This document shows, piece after piece, positions 11,568 to 22,853 of a stretch of DNA of 64,000 bases; the stretch's first letter is position 1, and the number at the start of each line of letters is the position of its first letter. Both the position numbers and the translations under genes were made by a program. Source of the stretch: Anagrus nilaparvatae (lineage: Eukaryota > Arthropoda > Insecta > Hymenoptera > Mymaridae). The stretch lies in NCBI GenBank assembly GCA_022575985.1, contig JAKSXM010000007.1, positions 65,812,501 through 65,876,500 of the forward strand, written 5' to 3'. The notes under the pieces were generated by a model. The model made no database searches, was not told the DNA's origin, and was given only the letters and a program-made list of their open reading frames with translations.

Positions 11568-14500
11568 TAATAAGGTGAAATAAGAAGGGGATAGAGTGTA
11601 ATCGTCATAAATGAAGCCATCACCCAAAATTTTGAAGGATTCAAGGTAGAATCAAAGAAAATGCGTTAATAATTCAATTGCATTAGGTTCTAAATTAACT
11701 TGAATGCAAGGGATGACAATTGAGAAATAAAAGGCGATGAGAATTTTTCGTATATTCTCCTGTATATTCTCGTTTATATTGATAATCAAACAAGGTGCCA
11801 GAGGCAAGTAAGGTTATAATACTAATTATTTGCGTAACTAAAAATTGTTAAGATTTTTAAAATGTTTTGCTAGATAATTAAGTTATTTTAATTCAATTAT
11901 ACATTTTTTTTATCTACTGTACTATATAATAACAGATTTTAAAAACAGGAAGTTTATGCAAATTTGACATTCTCATGTGGCTTTACAGATTTCGTCAGAA
12001 GAGTAACAGAATATCAGCTGTGCTTTGCTTGTAAAAAAGCGAATTTTTACTGAAAATTATAATTCTGAAATATTTTGGACAAATTTATAAACATTTTTCG
12101 CTAGAAAATTTCAGTACAACACTAAAACATACTCCACTCGATAAAAAATTAATGTATTTATAATACGATTGAAAAAATAAAAACGCAATCAATAAAAAAA
12201 AAAAATTTCTAATCGTCTATACAATATTTAAATAAAAAACCTCCGCGATGAAATAACACTTGTCGGCGGTACATTGGCAATTATATAAAAGAAGTTTTCA
12301 AGTATTTTTCTCTCTACTTGGCGTCTGATGATTAAAAAAAAAAAATGTCAAAACTTAAATATAGAACGATGCTCACGCGATATCATAAAAAAAAAATTTC
12401 TTACCATTTTAATAATCAATACACGCCTATTAAATAAATAAATCACGTCATATATATTCAAGATTATAACAATTAAAAAATATGTTGAAAATATTCACAT
12501 GGAAAATAGATAAAATGATAGCATAATTTTCTTAAATTACTGTTTTCCTGTATTTATATTTATAAAAAAAAACTTCTCTTCGTCTCGTTCAATATAAAAA
12601 ATTTTTTTTTATCATTTGTGTCATTATTTTTGTCTGTACAATAAATAATTTTTTTTTTTAAACAATAATAAAAATTTAGGTCGTTAAAAATTTTTTTTAT
12701 ACCGTACTAAAAATTTTATGAATTTGAGTAATAAATTTTATCAGGTTATTTTTTAATTAAAAAGTGCAATAATTTTTATTTCGATTGTTTTTTGTGTATA
12801 ATTAAAAATTATTTGGTTTTATTTTTTAGCATTGTAGGAATTTTCCAATAAATATTTTAAAAAATTTTTATTAAAAAATAATAGGGGATATGTAAAATTA
12901 TTTTCAAATATAATTATTATCATTGCGTAGTTTTAATTTTAATTACAAAATTTTTAGATTTACATATTTTGCAAATTTTTAATTAGTTTTAATTTTAAAT
13001 ATAAAATTTTTCTTAATTATGTTTATGTATATGTTACGTTCCATACTTGAAATTTTTTAATTTCTTAATATATTATGAAGTAAATGTATAAACCAAAGTC
13101 GATATTTATATTCAAAATCTATTAAACTTCTTTGAGTTAATATTTTTTTCTTAACAATTTTTTTATACTTGCACTTACTGTTATTTAAATTTTCAAAAAA
13201 TTCTAAAACCAGCAATTCAAAATAAAAGATAATTTTATAATTGGCGCGTAACATATACATAAAATTTATAATTTTTAAATCGAAAAATTCAAATAAAACA
13301 AAATAACATACATACAAAGCTAAAAAAAAAAAAATCTACCAACAATCAAAAAGTCAATTCAAATTTAATCTCATAATATCTGCAACATTATAATAATTTT
13401 CTCTCTATCATACTAACCCAAACCAAAAACTCATTTAACCGTAATAATCGTACAAAAAGCATATACATTTACATAACCCAATTTAATATCACAATTTTTC
13501 CTACAAAAAAAAACTAGATTAAATACCTAACATATAGAAAAAAAAAAATATTTTTCAAGCGACCTTCGTGATCTATTATAGTAAAGAACGTACGATGCAC
13601 TTGTAAAACAATAATAATAATCATTCTTTTGAATATTATCATCATTATTACAAGTGTGTATAGACATTGATAGATATTTTTTTTTAAGTAATGAAAATTT
13701 ATTTCAAATACAACTAATAACACGCTAAAATAAAAAATAATAGTCGAACATAACCTATCATATTAAATGCTTCCTTTTTTCTTTCTTTTCTACATGTCAT
13801 TATCTCGATAAATATAAAGTATAAAAATATACAACCTGAAAAACAACCCCTTTTTTTCTTTTATTTTTTTTTTTTTTTGATGATAAACGTAAGCAATTTC
13901 TATAATGCCTGTTTGTTATGATAGTTGTGTATATGGGGTAGTCCGGGTAGGAGTTGGTGCTAATGGACAAAAAGAGTTTTGGGGAAAAATTTTTAATTCA
14001 ATTTTTGGTTGAAATTTAAACATGTATATAGGCTGGAAGTTGAGTTAGTAAAAGGCTCGGTAAAAGGGAAGGGTTAGAATGAGCAAATAAAATTTGAATG
14101 AAACCAATAATCAAAAAGTATTTTTCCCCTTAATTTTTAGAAAATTTACGATAAGTACTAAAAACACTGTTAAAGTGTCTCGTAAAGTGTCAAGGTTTTG
14201 AATTAAATTTTAGCACTGAATCCCGAAGATTAGAATCCAGATCCAACAAAAGTGTACAAAACGTACCAAAAAAATTTTTAAATTTCAAATAATCCAACAA
14301 AAATTTCCTCAAAATGACTAAATCACAATTTTGCTAAATTTATATGAATTCGCTCATATATTATATTTACAAAAATAACAATACAGAAATTTTATATGAA
14401 TTTTTTATGAGCAAAAAAAACGCTTTACATGAAACAATTCTTCCGTATATTATATTATGTTCAACTGATAAGAATTCATGGATTTTTTCACGATCGTTTT

Positions 14501-14844
14501 TATATTATTTTTCTTCATTGATATATTTTTTTGCTCGTTAATAAAAGCGCAGTATTACATGCAAAATAAAATAAATCAATTAAATATACAGGAAAATTAA
14601 AATATTTTATTTTGAGTAAATAAGCAATTATATATATATTTATATATATATTGATTCCTTAATTGTCTAACTGAGTTAATGATTGAAAACATTATTTATT
14701 GGTAATTTTTATTGGCTTATAGAAATTTGTAGATAAAAAACAACATTAAGTTAATTAAAACATGACTAAAACAATTTAATGCAAATATAGAATGTCATTA
14801 ATTTTTGGGGGAAAGGTTTCACTATTTGATGTAAAAATATTTAT
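11568..14844. other. AT-rich intronic or intergenic sequence
   Basis: The interval contains homopolymer A/T runs and several short open frames of low complexity on both strands. No domain, RNA gene or clear repeat boundary is recognised. Confidence 0.4.
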
Positions 14845-15663
14845 ATAGTAGAAAAGCCCATACTAGTTAGGGTGAACTTTTGAGTTAGCAAATATAACAG
14901 ATGCAAACGGACAATGCAACTAATGTAAGGATACTCACTGACATTGAGTCTAATATTAAAAGCCTTGGTAAACTAAAATTGCCTTGGCTGATAACCTAGG
15001 TGCCGAATGAAATTTCGGACGTCGCTGGGTAACCCCTTCTTACCCCCAAATATGTTCCTTAATTGGTTTGTAAATAAACCTAATCCAACCAAAGTGAAAA
15101 ATTTGCTGCCGCATAGTAATTAGGATAATGAAAATATATGTCAAATATAGCCGAAACGCAAAATTCGTTTACTGGAAAATTGATTTAAAACAAAAATTAT
15201 GTTGATCGATTCAAGTTTGTTGTACTGTTTAAATAATTATGTTAAATCTTCGTATGTTTTTTCGGTTCAATTTTTAAGTAGGATTTTACATACGGGCATT
15301 AGTTGATATCTATATGCTTTAAGCCATGCTATAAGCCATTTGCAGTAAAATATTTTTCACTTTGGTGCTAAAAATTTTGAACCCCTCCATCGTCAGGTTG
15401 GAGCAGGTTTTTTTACAAACCAATCTAGAAAATGTTTGGTGGGGAGGGGGTTACTCAGTGACGTCCTAAATTTCATTCGGTACCTAGGTTACCAGCCAAG
15501 GCAATTTTGATTTACCAAAGGCCTTTAACAAAAGACCTGGTATAAGACTCAGTGGGTATATCTTTGAGTTAATTGCGAGGTTAATTATATTGTCCATTTG
15601 CATCTGTTATATTTGCTAACTCAAAAGTTCAACCTAACTAAGTAGTATGGGCTCTTCTGCTAT
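14845..15663. mobile_element. Non-autonomous DNA element with about 200-bp inverted arms
   Basis: The outer ends (ATAGTAGAAAAGCCCATACT on the left; ATAGCAGAAGAGCCCATACT read inward from the right) start arms of roughly 200 bp. Both arms contain GTTAGCAAATATAACAGATG-like, TTGCCTTGGCTG-like and CCGAATGAAATTT blocks. The centre of about 370 bp has no coding sequence. The arms differ at many sites, so the copy is old. Confidence 0.7.
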
Positions 15664-16515
15664 CGTCTGCTATTAAATAAAGTAAAATTATTAGCATAAA
15701 ATTATAAAGAGTGTATTTTGCTGTATAATGCGATTGCACTGATAAAAAAATTTTACTCTAATTATGAAATTAAACTGAATTCCGGATTAAAAATTCTATA
15801 TAATTACTCGTATAATTATTAAACTTTAATATCAAATATTTGCCATATCAATAAATTAATAATTTATTTTTGCGATTATCAAATAACTGTAACACTTGTA
15901 ATACAACTGACGATTATATAAAATGTTAAATAATGAATGATATTTTTTATTTTTTTTTTATGAATATTTTGCCTACAACAGGAAAAAAAAAAAATTAATT
16001 GTCTGTGATATTATAACAGCAAAAGCTTTTATGAGAAAATTATTGATTGCGTATATGAAACATTAAAAAATAAAACAATATAACGAAAATAATTTTATTT
16101 TCAAAAATTATTGAAAATTAAATTTTCCAATAAAAATTTCATTACTTTTATTTGACATTAAAATATAACATTTGATGTTTTGATCTAATAATAAAAAATT
16201 TTTGGCATGTACACTTAGAATATCACAATAGTCGTTAAAGTATATTTTAAATTTTATTATAACCTTGGCATATTCTCTTAAAAAACCTCGTTAAAAGCTA
16301 CCTTATACGATGACACAAAAAATTTCATCTAAACTACAAGTGTCAAGAACGTATAAGATTTTATGATCTTTATTGTACAGGTGGTACATAAACTAGTTGA
16401 ATGATGTGCAAAACCACCGAAAATCTTTAAAAACATTTTTTAATAGGCTTTCTCGAAATTTACAGAGCTTAAAAAGTTATTTATGTAAATTTCTTGCTTT
16501 AATTACTTTTATGTA
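15664..16515. other. AT-rich spacer
   Basis: No gene or repeat boundary is recognised between the two inverted-repeat elements. Confidence 0.4.
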
Positions 16516-16943
16516 CACTGTAAAAAGTAACTTTCTTATATTAACAAAAAAATTAGAAAATTTTCGAAAAATTAGTAAATTTTCAAAAAAATTTGTAATT
16601 ATTTGAAAAAAATATTAAAGTTACTAAATTTAGTATATTAACAAAAAATTCGAGTATTCTCGATTTTTTTTGTGAATTCTTAAGAAAAATGGATAATTTA
16701 CAAATTTTTTTCGAAAATTTACAAAAAATAATTGTAAATTTCCGAAAAATAGTTGTGAACTTACAACTTTTTTCGTAAATTCACAAAAAGAAATCGAGAA
16801 TCCTCAAATTTTTCGAGAATATACCGAATTTAGTAAATTTACGATTTTAATCGAATATTTACAAAATTTTTTGAAAATTCACTAATTTTTCGAAAAAATT
16901 CTATTTTTTTTGTAAATCTAAGAAACTTATACTTTTTACAGTG
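16516..16943. mobile_element. TA-flanked foldback MITE, copy 2
   Basis: Same termini as the element at 828-1193 (CACTGTAAAAAGTAACTTTC at both ends), with TA at 16514-16515 and 16944-16945. The interior is a longer series of the same CGAAAAATTAGTAAATTTTC-like palindromic blocks. The unit is 428 bp against 366 bp in copy 1, a length difference that suggests internal expansion or loss. Confidence 0.75.
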
Positions 16944-18000
16944 TATTACCCCTCTTTAAGTCCAAAAAGCATATAATTTGCTGTTATTTACTCTTACATA
17001 ACGACACCCTTTAAAATGACAAATAATTAAAATTAAAATACTGATACACCCAAACATAAAAAATTAAAAACAATATATCATTTACAACAGCTATTAAAAA
17101 CTCATTACTTTAATTTAACCCCCAATAAATAAAAGAAAAAAATGTTCAATCATAAATAAAAATGAAAATTAATTAAATTATATAAATGTTATACTTTAAT
17201 TATGTACTTATGCGTGTACTTATCATTAAACGTACACATGAATATTTATTAATTAAACTATTGCTTTTTATTACTCTTTATAAATATAATTAAAAAACTT
17301 TTATTTTTAAAAATGATCATCATATACACATGTAAGTAAGTTTTATTCTTATCATAATAATCATAATAATCAGACCTAAATTTATTATTAAATGACTCAT
17401 ATATTTAATGTTTTGATGTTCACTTAAAGAATAATAACAAAGAGTTTAGTAACCACAAGATATTATGTTAAGAAAATTGTCTCTTCATTGATTATCATGT
17501 TTATAAGGTTTCTTTGAGGTTTTTTTTATTTTTCTATTTTAAACAAGTATTATACGATTTAAATTAGAATTTTTGCTGTTGACGTTAAGACTTATTTTCT
17601 TGTTATTATCAGGTTATTTTCTTGTCTATTTACCTATTTTAAATAAATTAACACTTGAAAAATAAAATTGATCGATTGGTTTTGAGTTACGTTGTACAAA
17701 ATATTTATACGAGGGAAACTGTGAAAAATTAGCATGGTTTGAGCAATGAATTTTTATTTTAAAAAAAAATATTACTTTGACTAAAGATTTAGTGTCGAAA
17801 AATAAGTATTTTTTCAGATTTCTTTACTTTAAAAAAACTAGTTCTATGTTATATTTTTTCTCGCAAATGAAATGACTTTTCAATAGTATAAATATTAGAG
17901 CATTTACTTAAGTAAAATAATTTTTACATAATAGAAAATAAAGTTTGTAATCAATTTGGTAAATAGTAAATTTCTGAATCTCTGGTTAATAGTATATTTA
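16944..18000. other. AT-rich spacer
   Basis: No coding exon or RNA gene is recognised. Confidence 0.4.
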
Positions 18001-18398
18001 CGGCTCGTGTCCAGAAAAGTGAAGAATGGCCCAAATCGCACGTAAATTACCTTCCGAGGCGAAGCCGAGGATGGTAAACTGCGATTTGGGGCATTCTTTA
18101 TTTATGGACAAGGGCCGTATAAAATTTTTCTGCGACAGTAGCGAGAAAACTCGATTTCCTTGGCCGCGCAGCGGCCAGGAAATCGTACTTTCGTGGCTAC
18201 TGTACAGAAAAAATTTTTTTTCGCGGCCAGAAAGCAAGTATTTCCCGGCCGCTGCGCGACGAAGAAAAATCGTATACGACCCTTGTCCATTAATACAAAA
18301 AGGTCCCAAATCGCAGTTTACTATCCTCAGCTTCGCCTCGGATGGTAATTTACGTGCGATTAGGGCCATTCTTTACTTTCCTGGACACGGGCTCGTAA
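18001..18398. mobile_element. CpG-rich foldback element, near-complete palindrome
   Basis: A palindrome of about 400 bp whose ends read GGCTCGTGTCCAGAAAAG and its near complement CTTTCCTGGACACGGGC. It is much richer in G+C and CpG than the surrounding DNA and contains smaller palindromes such as GGCCGCGCAGCGGCC and CCGAGGCGAAGCCGAGG. Open frames of 123 and 126 codons on opposite strands are mirror images produced by the symmetry and should not be called genes. Partial relatives lie at 11380-11567 and 51765-51945, and a short piece at 41940-42005. It is probably a non-autonomous hairpin element of unassigned superfamily. Confidence 0.8.
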
Positions 18399-18984
18399 TA
18401 TACTAAAGTTTTGATCTTATATTGACACTTTCGGATATAGTTCAAATTTATTTTGGGTTGCGATGGATCATAATTTAGTATAATAAAACACTCAGGCTGA
18501 CCCAGACCGTTATTACCAGGTTATTACAAAAAGAAACATTATTTGACAAAAAAGTTGAAAATTTTATTTCATACAGAAGCTATAATTAGCACTTTCTTAT
18601 ATTTACAATTTTAAGAGGAAATATCACTTATCATTCATACTTAAGGCATTCTTCCATATACTTTAACGTAACCGAGCGTAACTTTATACAGAGAATTCTG
18701 AATTTCGTGCGTACGGCGCGAAACACTAACCAAAGTTTAGTTTTCTGTAACTCGTGTTATAAAAGATAAGCAATTAACACGTATTAACCTCAAATAACAA
18801 GTCTTATAACTCCAATTTGCCCAAAACAAAATATAACAATAAAAACTTATAACTGATTTGTATTTTCACACAACCAACGATCAAAGAACATGCATGTTCA
18901 CTTATAACCTCGCTTATAACAGATATAACGTATACTCTCTAATTATTATAAGTCCTAAAATCGAAGTTACAATAAATTCCGAAA

Positions 18985-19125
18985 TATGAATTATCCTAAG
19001 TCCATAAACCTAAAGTATTCTAAGTTCTTGTTCTGATCAGGCCCTTACTCCCACTTCAAATTATTCTAAGACCCTAATCGAAAATATTTTAAGTCCGTTT
19101 GACCCCCCGCCCTAAAAGAATCACT
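18985..19125 (-). repeat. Degraded relic of the poly-G / GGACTTAGAATA element
   Basis: On the minus strand this reads GGGGGGTCAAACGGACTTAA, then AATATTTTCGATTAGGG, then repeated CTTAGAATAATT and GGACTTAGGATAATTC blocks. The same succession occurs at the junction of the G-run array and minisatellite at 54800-54850, and in the tail at 55735-55860. No 25-bp array is present here. Confidence 0.65.
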
Positions 19126-19248
19126 TTTTCACCCCCTCTCCTGTTCAGCTAGATCTTTTCAAATACCTCTCCCAATGAACAGTATTTTTAGATTTTACGT
19201 CTAGGTTGTATCCGAAATCAGAATTAAACTTAAGTTTATACGTATTTT

Positions 19249-19380
19249 AAGGCTGGTTCTACAGACCTCCGTAACCGCAAAACCGCAGCCGCAACGCAAT
19301 GCGCACAAACGAAAGTCGTGCTGTGCGCATTGAGTTGCGACTGCGTTTTTGCGTTTATGGAGGTTTGTAGAACCAGCCTA
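19249..19380. mobile_element. 132-bp palindromic MITE
   Basis: The arms AGGCTGGTTCTACA and TGTAGAACCAGCCT enclose further inverted blocks (CCGCAACGCAATGCGCA against TGCGCATTGAGTTGCG). Nearly the whole unit is self-complementary. The flanking AT bases do not give a clear target duplication. Confidence 0.7.
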
Positions 19381-19389
19381 AACTAGCGT

Positions 19390-21571
19390 TGAGTCGTAAG
19401 GCTCAAATTGCTAAAAAATAAATTTTAACAGCAGATGTTGATTAAGCTGGAAATCTCATATTTTCATTTTATTTAACTCATATATTTTTTGAAAATGTTT
19501 ACTTAAAAATGCATTTGACGTGAAATTGACGTTAATAAAAAATTAATTTGAATTTCATTTAAAAAAAATAATATCAAAAACCAAAAAATTATGACATGTA
19601 CTTATTTTCAAAATATTGAATCAAGTTAATTCCAAGTACCACAAATTCCCTCATATATAATGTATAAAATTTAAGATAAAAATTAGCATAATATTATGAA
19701 AAATTAATTATAAATAATATAATACGCAGATTGAATTGTGCCTACACATAATTATAGCTCAAATAAAGGCATATGTAAAATAATTTTTTTAAAAAATCAG
19801 GAAATCATTTTTTTTTTAAAGAATAAAATTAATAATATTTCGTAATGAATTTGTAACTTTACATGAATACATTAAAATATATTATTAAAATACGTCAAGT
19901 TTTATTCAGAATTTTGTCTTTGTGTACTTTAAAAAGCACATTTTTTCTAATACACGTGTATAGTCTAATAATATTAAAAATCAAAAGAAAAAGAAACTTT
20001 CTTCTATAGGATGCAATCAAGAAGGGTTGAATAAAAAAATATAATTCTATACATGCTTAATTTAATATTTGCTATTTTATTTATATTGCTGCTGGGTTGG
20101 TTCTCTTTTTGAAAATATTCTAAAAAACTCGTAAAAAGTAAACAGGTTTTTTCATTGTATTATTTTTTTTGACTTTAGCTTAATTTGATTGCCCTATAAA
20201 ATTTTTATCTTCCTTTTCTTTTTTTTACATTGGAATTTTTTCAATTATATTATCTGTGGGTATTCAACCAGGAATTTTTTGGAATTTAAAATTAATTTTT
20301 TTGATTACATACAAAATAATTATTATCACGCATGAATAATTGAAATTTTACAGTAGTAGTGGTGAATTTATGTTATTTACATGTCACATATATTTATTTT
20401 GAATACTTTATGTAGGATATTATACCTGGATTATGTTACAAATATTTTTTGCGAGTAAACGTATAAAAAAATATTATGTGAACTGACAAATATATATGGG
20501 CATATTTTAAAATTGTTTTTAATTCATGATTTTTTGGAGGAAAAAATGTTTGGTAAATTATTTATAATATAATGTGCTAATTAATGTGTATCGATTTTTT
20601 TATAGGGTCTCAAGTTTTTAAAATTGACTGAGTTTTAAAATTTGTTGAATGTAAGAAATGTAAATATTCAATTTAGGTTGTTTTTAATAATTTAAGAGCC
20701 CACAATATTCGTTTCGATTGAATAAGCACACATTTTCCTACCTCTGATAATTCAAAATTGACTAGCCAAGTAGATAAAAAAAAACCTGGATTTTCAATCA
20801 CTTGATGAAATTAGGAAAATTTTACTAAAAAAATAAGTGTATTAAATAGTTCATTTTATCACTCCCAAGCATCCAAATAAATAAATTTGAAAATCTTATA
20901 TTTTTGGTAAATAACTCCTAAATTTCACCTACTGTTCAAAACTCTAAACACTACATTACATTCCTAAAATGGCCTAAAAACCTCAACCTAAAAATCACAA
21001 CCAATCCATCAATACAAATACCAACCTAAAAAATCAAAAAATATGCCCATATATAAAAAAATAATAATTTTTGATATAATAAAAGTTAAGTATACAAGAA
21101 TAAAGAAAAAAAATTCTCAGAAATTATTAAAAAGTGAAATTATTTTTTTTTTAGTAATAATTATTTATAAAATTTTCACATAATAAAAGAACTCAAAAAT
21201 TGCCATCAGTTAATGACACGTTTTTTTCCTATACAAGGAATTCAATTATTTCTGTATTGAATTCTTCATTTTTAATAAAACCAACTTCAAAAAATTTCAA
21301 TATTTTCAAAGAAATTTTTATCTTAAATACTAAAAAATTTAGAAATTTAAGTAAAATTTTGACAATTAAAGTAAAAAATCTCGTTGTAATTAAAAAAATC
21401 GACTTGAATTTTAAATAAAACCTCTTTGCCAAGTGATCTTAATTTAAAAAAAGGAATGTTGTTTATTTATATTGAATATCACCTCATGTTGTGTTTCTTA
21501 ACAATTATTATTATACATAGACAAATTGCACTGCTTATAAATAAATAAGAAATTAATTATTTGAAACTTAC
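19390..21571. other. AT-rich first-intron candidate region
   Basis: This stretch lies directly downstream (minus strand) of the first exon at 21572. Open frames at 21200-21432 on both strands are low-complexity Phe/Lys/Ile/Leu. No exon is supported. Confidence 0.4.
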
Positions 21572-21631
21572 AGCAAACATAAAATTAAAAGTAAACAAAA
21601 TATATTTTACAAAACACGTTCCTAAACCCAT
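21572..21631 (-). CDS. Tetraspanin first coding exon (proximal)
   Basis: The minus strand reads MGLGTCFVKYILFTFNFMFA followed at once by a GTAAGT donor, phase 0. This is the classic tetraspanin N-terminus: a short cytoplasmic stretch with cysteine, Lys-Tyr, then the start of TM1 rich in Phe and Asn. Joined to either body it gives MFA-LGGL, continuous through TM1. The ATG is at 21629-21631. The minimal hypothesis is splicing across about 15.7 kb to body B at 5896; splicing to body A is formally equally in frame. A TATA/initiator pair lies about 130-160 nt upstream. Confidence 0.85.
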
Positions 21632-21756
21632 TTTTTTGATTAAAAAAAATCTCTTTGAAGAAAAAAACCAGAAAAACAAACACTTGCACTGAAAATTTCA
21701 CTATTTCACCATCAAGCCTAAAAGAGTCACAGTTAACTAAACGAAGTACCGGTAAA

Positions 21757-21788
21757 GACTGATGGGTTTTATAATATTGAAATATATA
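21757..21788 (-). promoter_or_regulatory. Candidate core promoter for the proximal first exon
   Basis: On the minus strand a TATATA stretch (about 21783-21788) lies about 28 nt before TCAGTC (21757-21762), an arthropod-type initiator. A start there gives a 5' leader of roughly 130 nt to the ATG at 21631. It was found by motif only, and AT-rich DNA gives TATA matches by chance. Confidence 0.35.
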
Positions 21789-22624
21789 CTGCCGGTACGC
21801 TTCGCAAAAAAAAAAATCACGCGACCGATCAAGACCAATATAATAGTTTTTTGTATTTGATTGTTTGTTTGGTTAACGTGGGGGGACAGAAAATTTAATG
21901 TCTATAGAATTTTTTTTATGATATTCAAACAGAATTTTTTATTGCAGAAAAAAAAGTATACAAACAGATCAGGCGAATATCGCGCGATATACTAAATAGA
22001 AAAAAAAATATATTTTAAACGTTTCTATTAACACACAGGGCGCATGAACATACTAACAGGTATAATTTACTCGCTTGGATACTATAGTAGTAATATTATG
22101 CAGTGGCTATAATATGCAAAAAGGAAATATAAAATGCGAACATTAGAAAATTTTTTTTATGTTTGTCAATTGAAGACATTAATTCCATTTATTAAAGGGT
22201 ATTAAAGAATCATTGTTATAGATTATTGTTCTATAGAAGGAGATGGTTATTTATGGGACAAGAATTTTTTACCGAAAATTTAATAGCTTTATTTTAACTT
22301 TTTATACCTGCGAATTATGAAATATTTTAATTTTTGCTTATTATTCAAAAAGATTTTTTGCGAATTCACACTTTTTATTAAGAAACTAGTTTTAAATATT
22401 TTCATTTTTTTTAAGGTTAATGAACTTTTTATAAAAAATAGCCGTTTTATTACGATTTAAAAAAAAAATATTGTAAGTGATATATTGACTAATAGGATCA
22501 TATAAGATTAATTATTTTTTAAGAAAGTATAAGTAAGCGGTGAATTTATGAATATGGATTAATATTTTTGATTTGAGGTGGCTCAGTCTCGAGCACTGTC
22601 ATAGTAAAGTCATATTAAATTATA

Positions 22625-22810
22625 AAGGCCTACACACAAACTCATGGGCACGAGCAAAAAAGCACACGAGCACGAGCAATATTGAACAAAGTGGGGGTAA
22701 TATTTTTACTTTATCCTCTTTAGCCCCTCCATTCTAACTCCTACCATATACCACTTCTCCTCGTGCTCGTGTGCTTTTTGCTCGTGCCCATGAGTTTGTG
22801 TGTGAGCCTT
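22625..22810. mobile_element. Palindromic MITE with GCACGAGC repeats
   Basis: Inverted arms of about 55 bp carry ACAAACTCATGGGCACGAGC and GCACACGAGCACGAG and their complements. The central segment is unrelated and about 80 bp. It lies only 44 bp from the left end of the hAT element. Confidence 0.75.
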
Positions 22811-22853
22811 AAGAATGTGTGCATGACTGAGTTAACTTTTTATGTGTAATTTT

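Noticed and set aside
17998..18406. Overlapping open frames of 123, 126, 62 and 62 codons on both strands.
   Set aside because: They are mirror translations of a palindromic repeat. No start context, domain or splice signal supports a protein.
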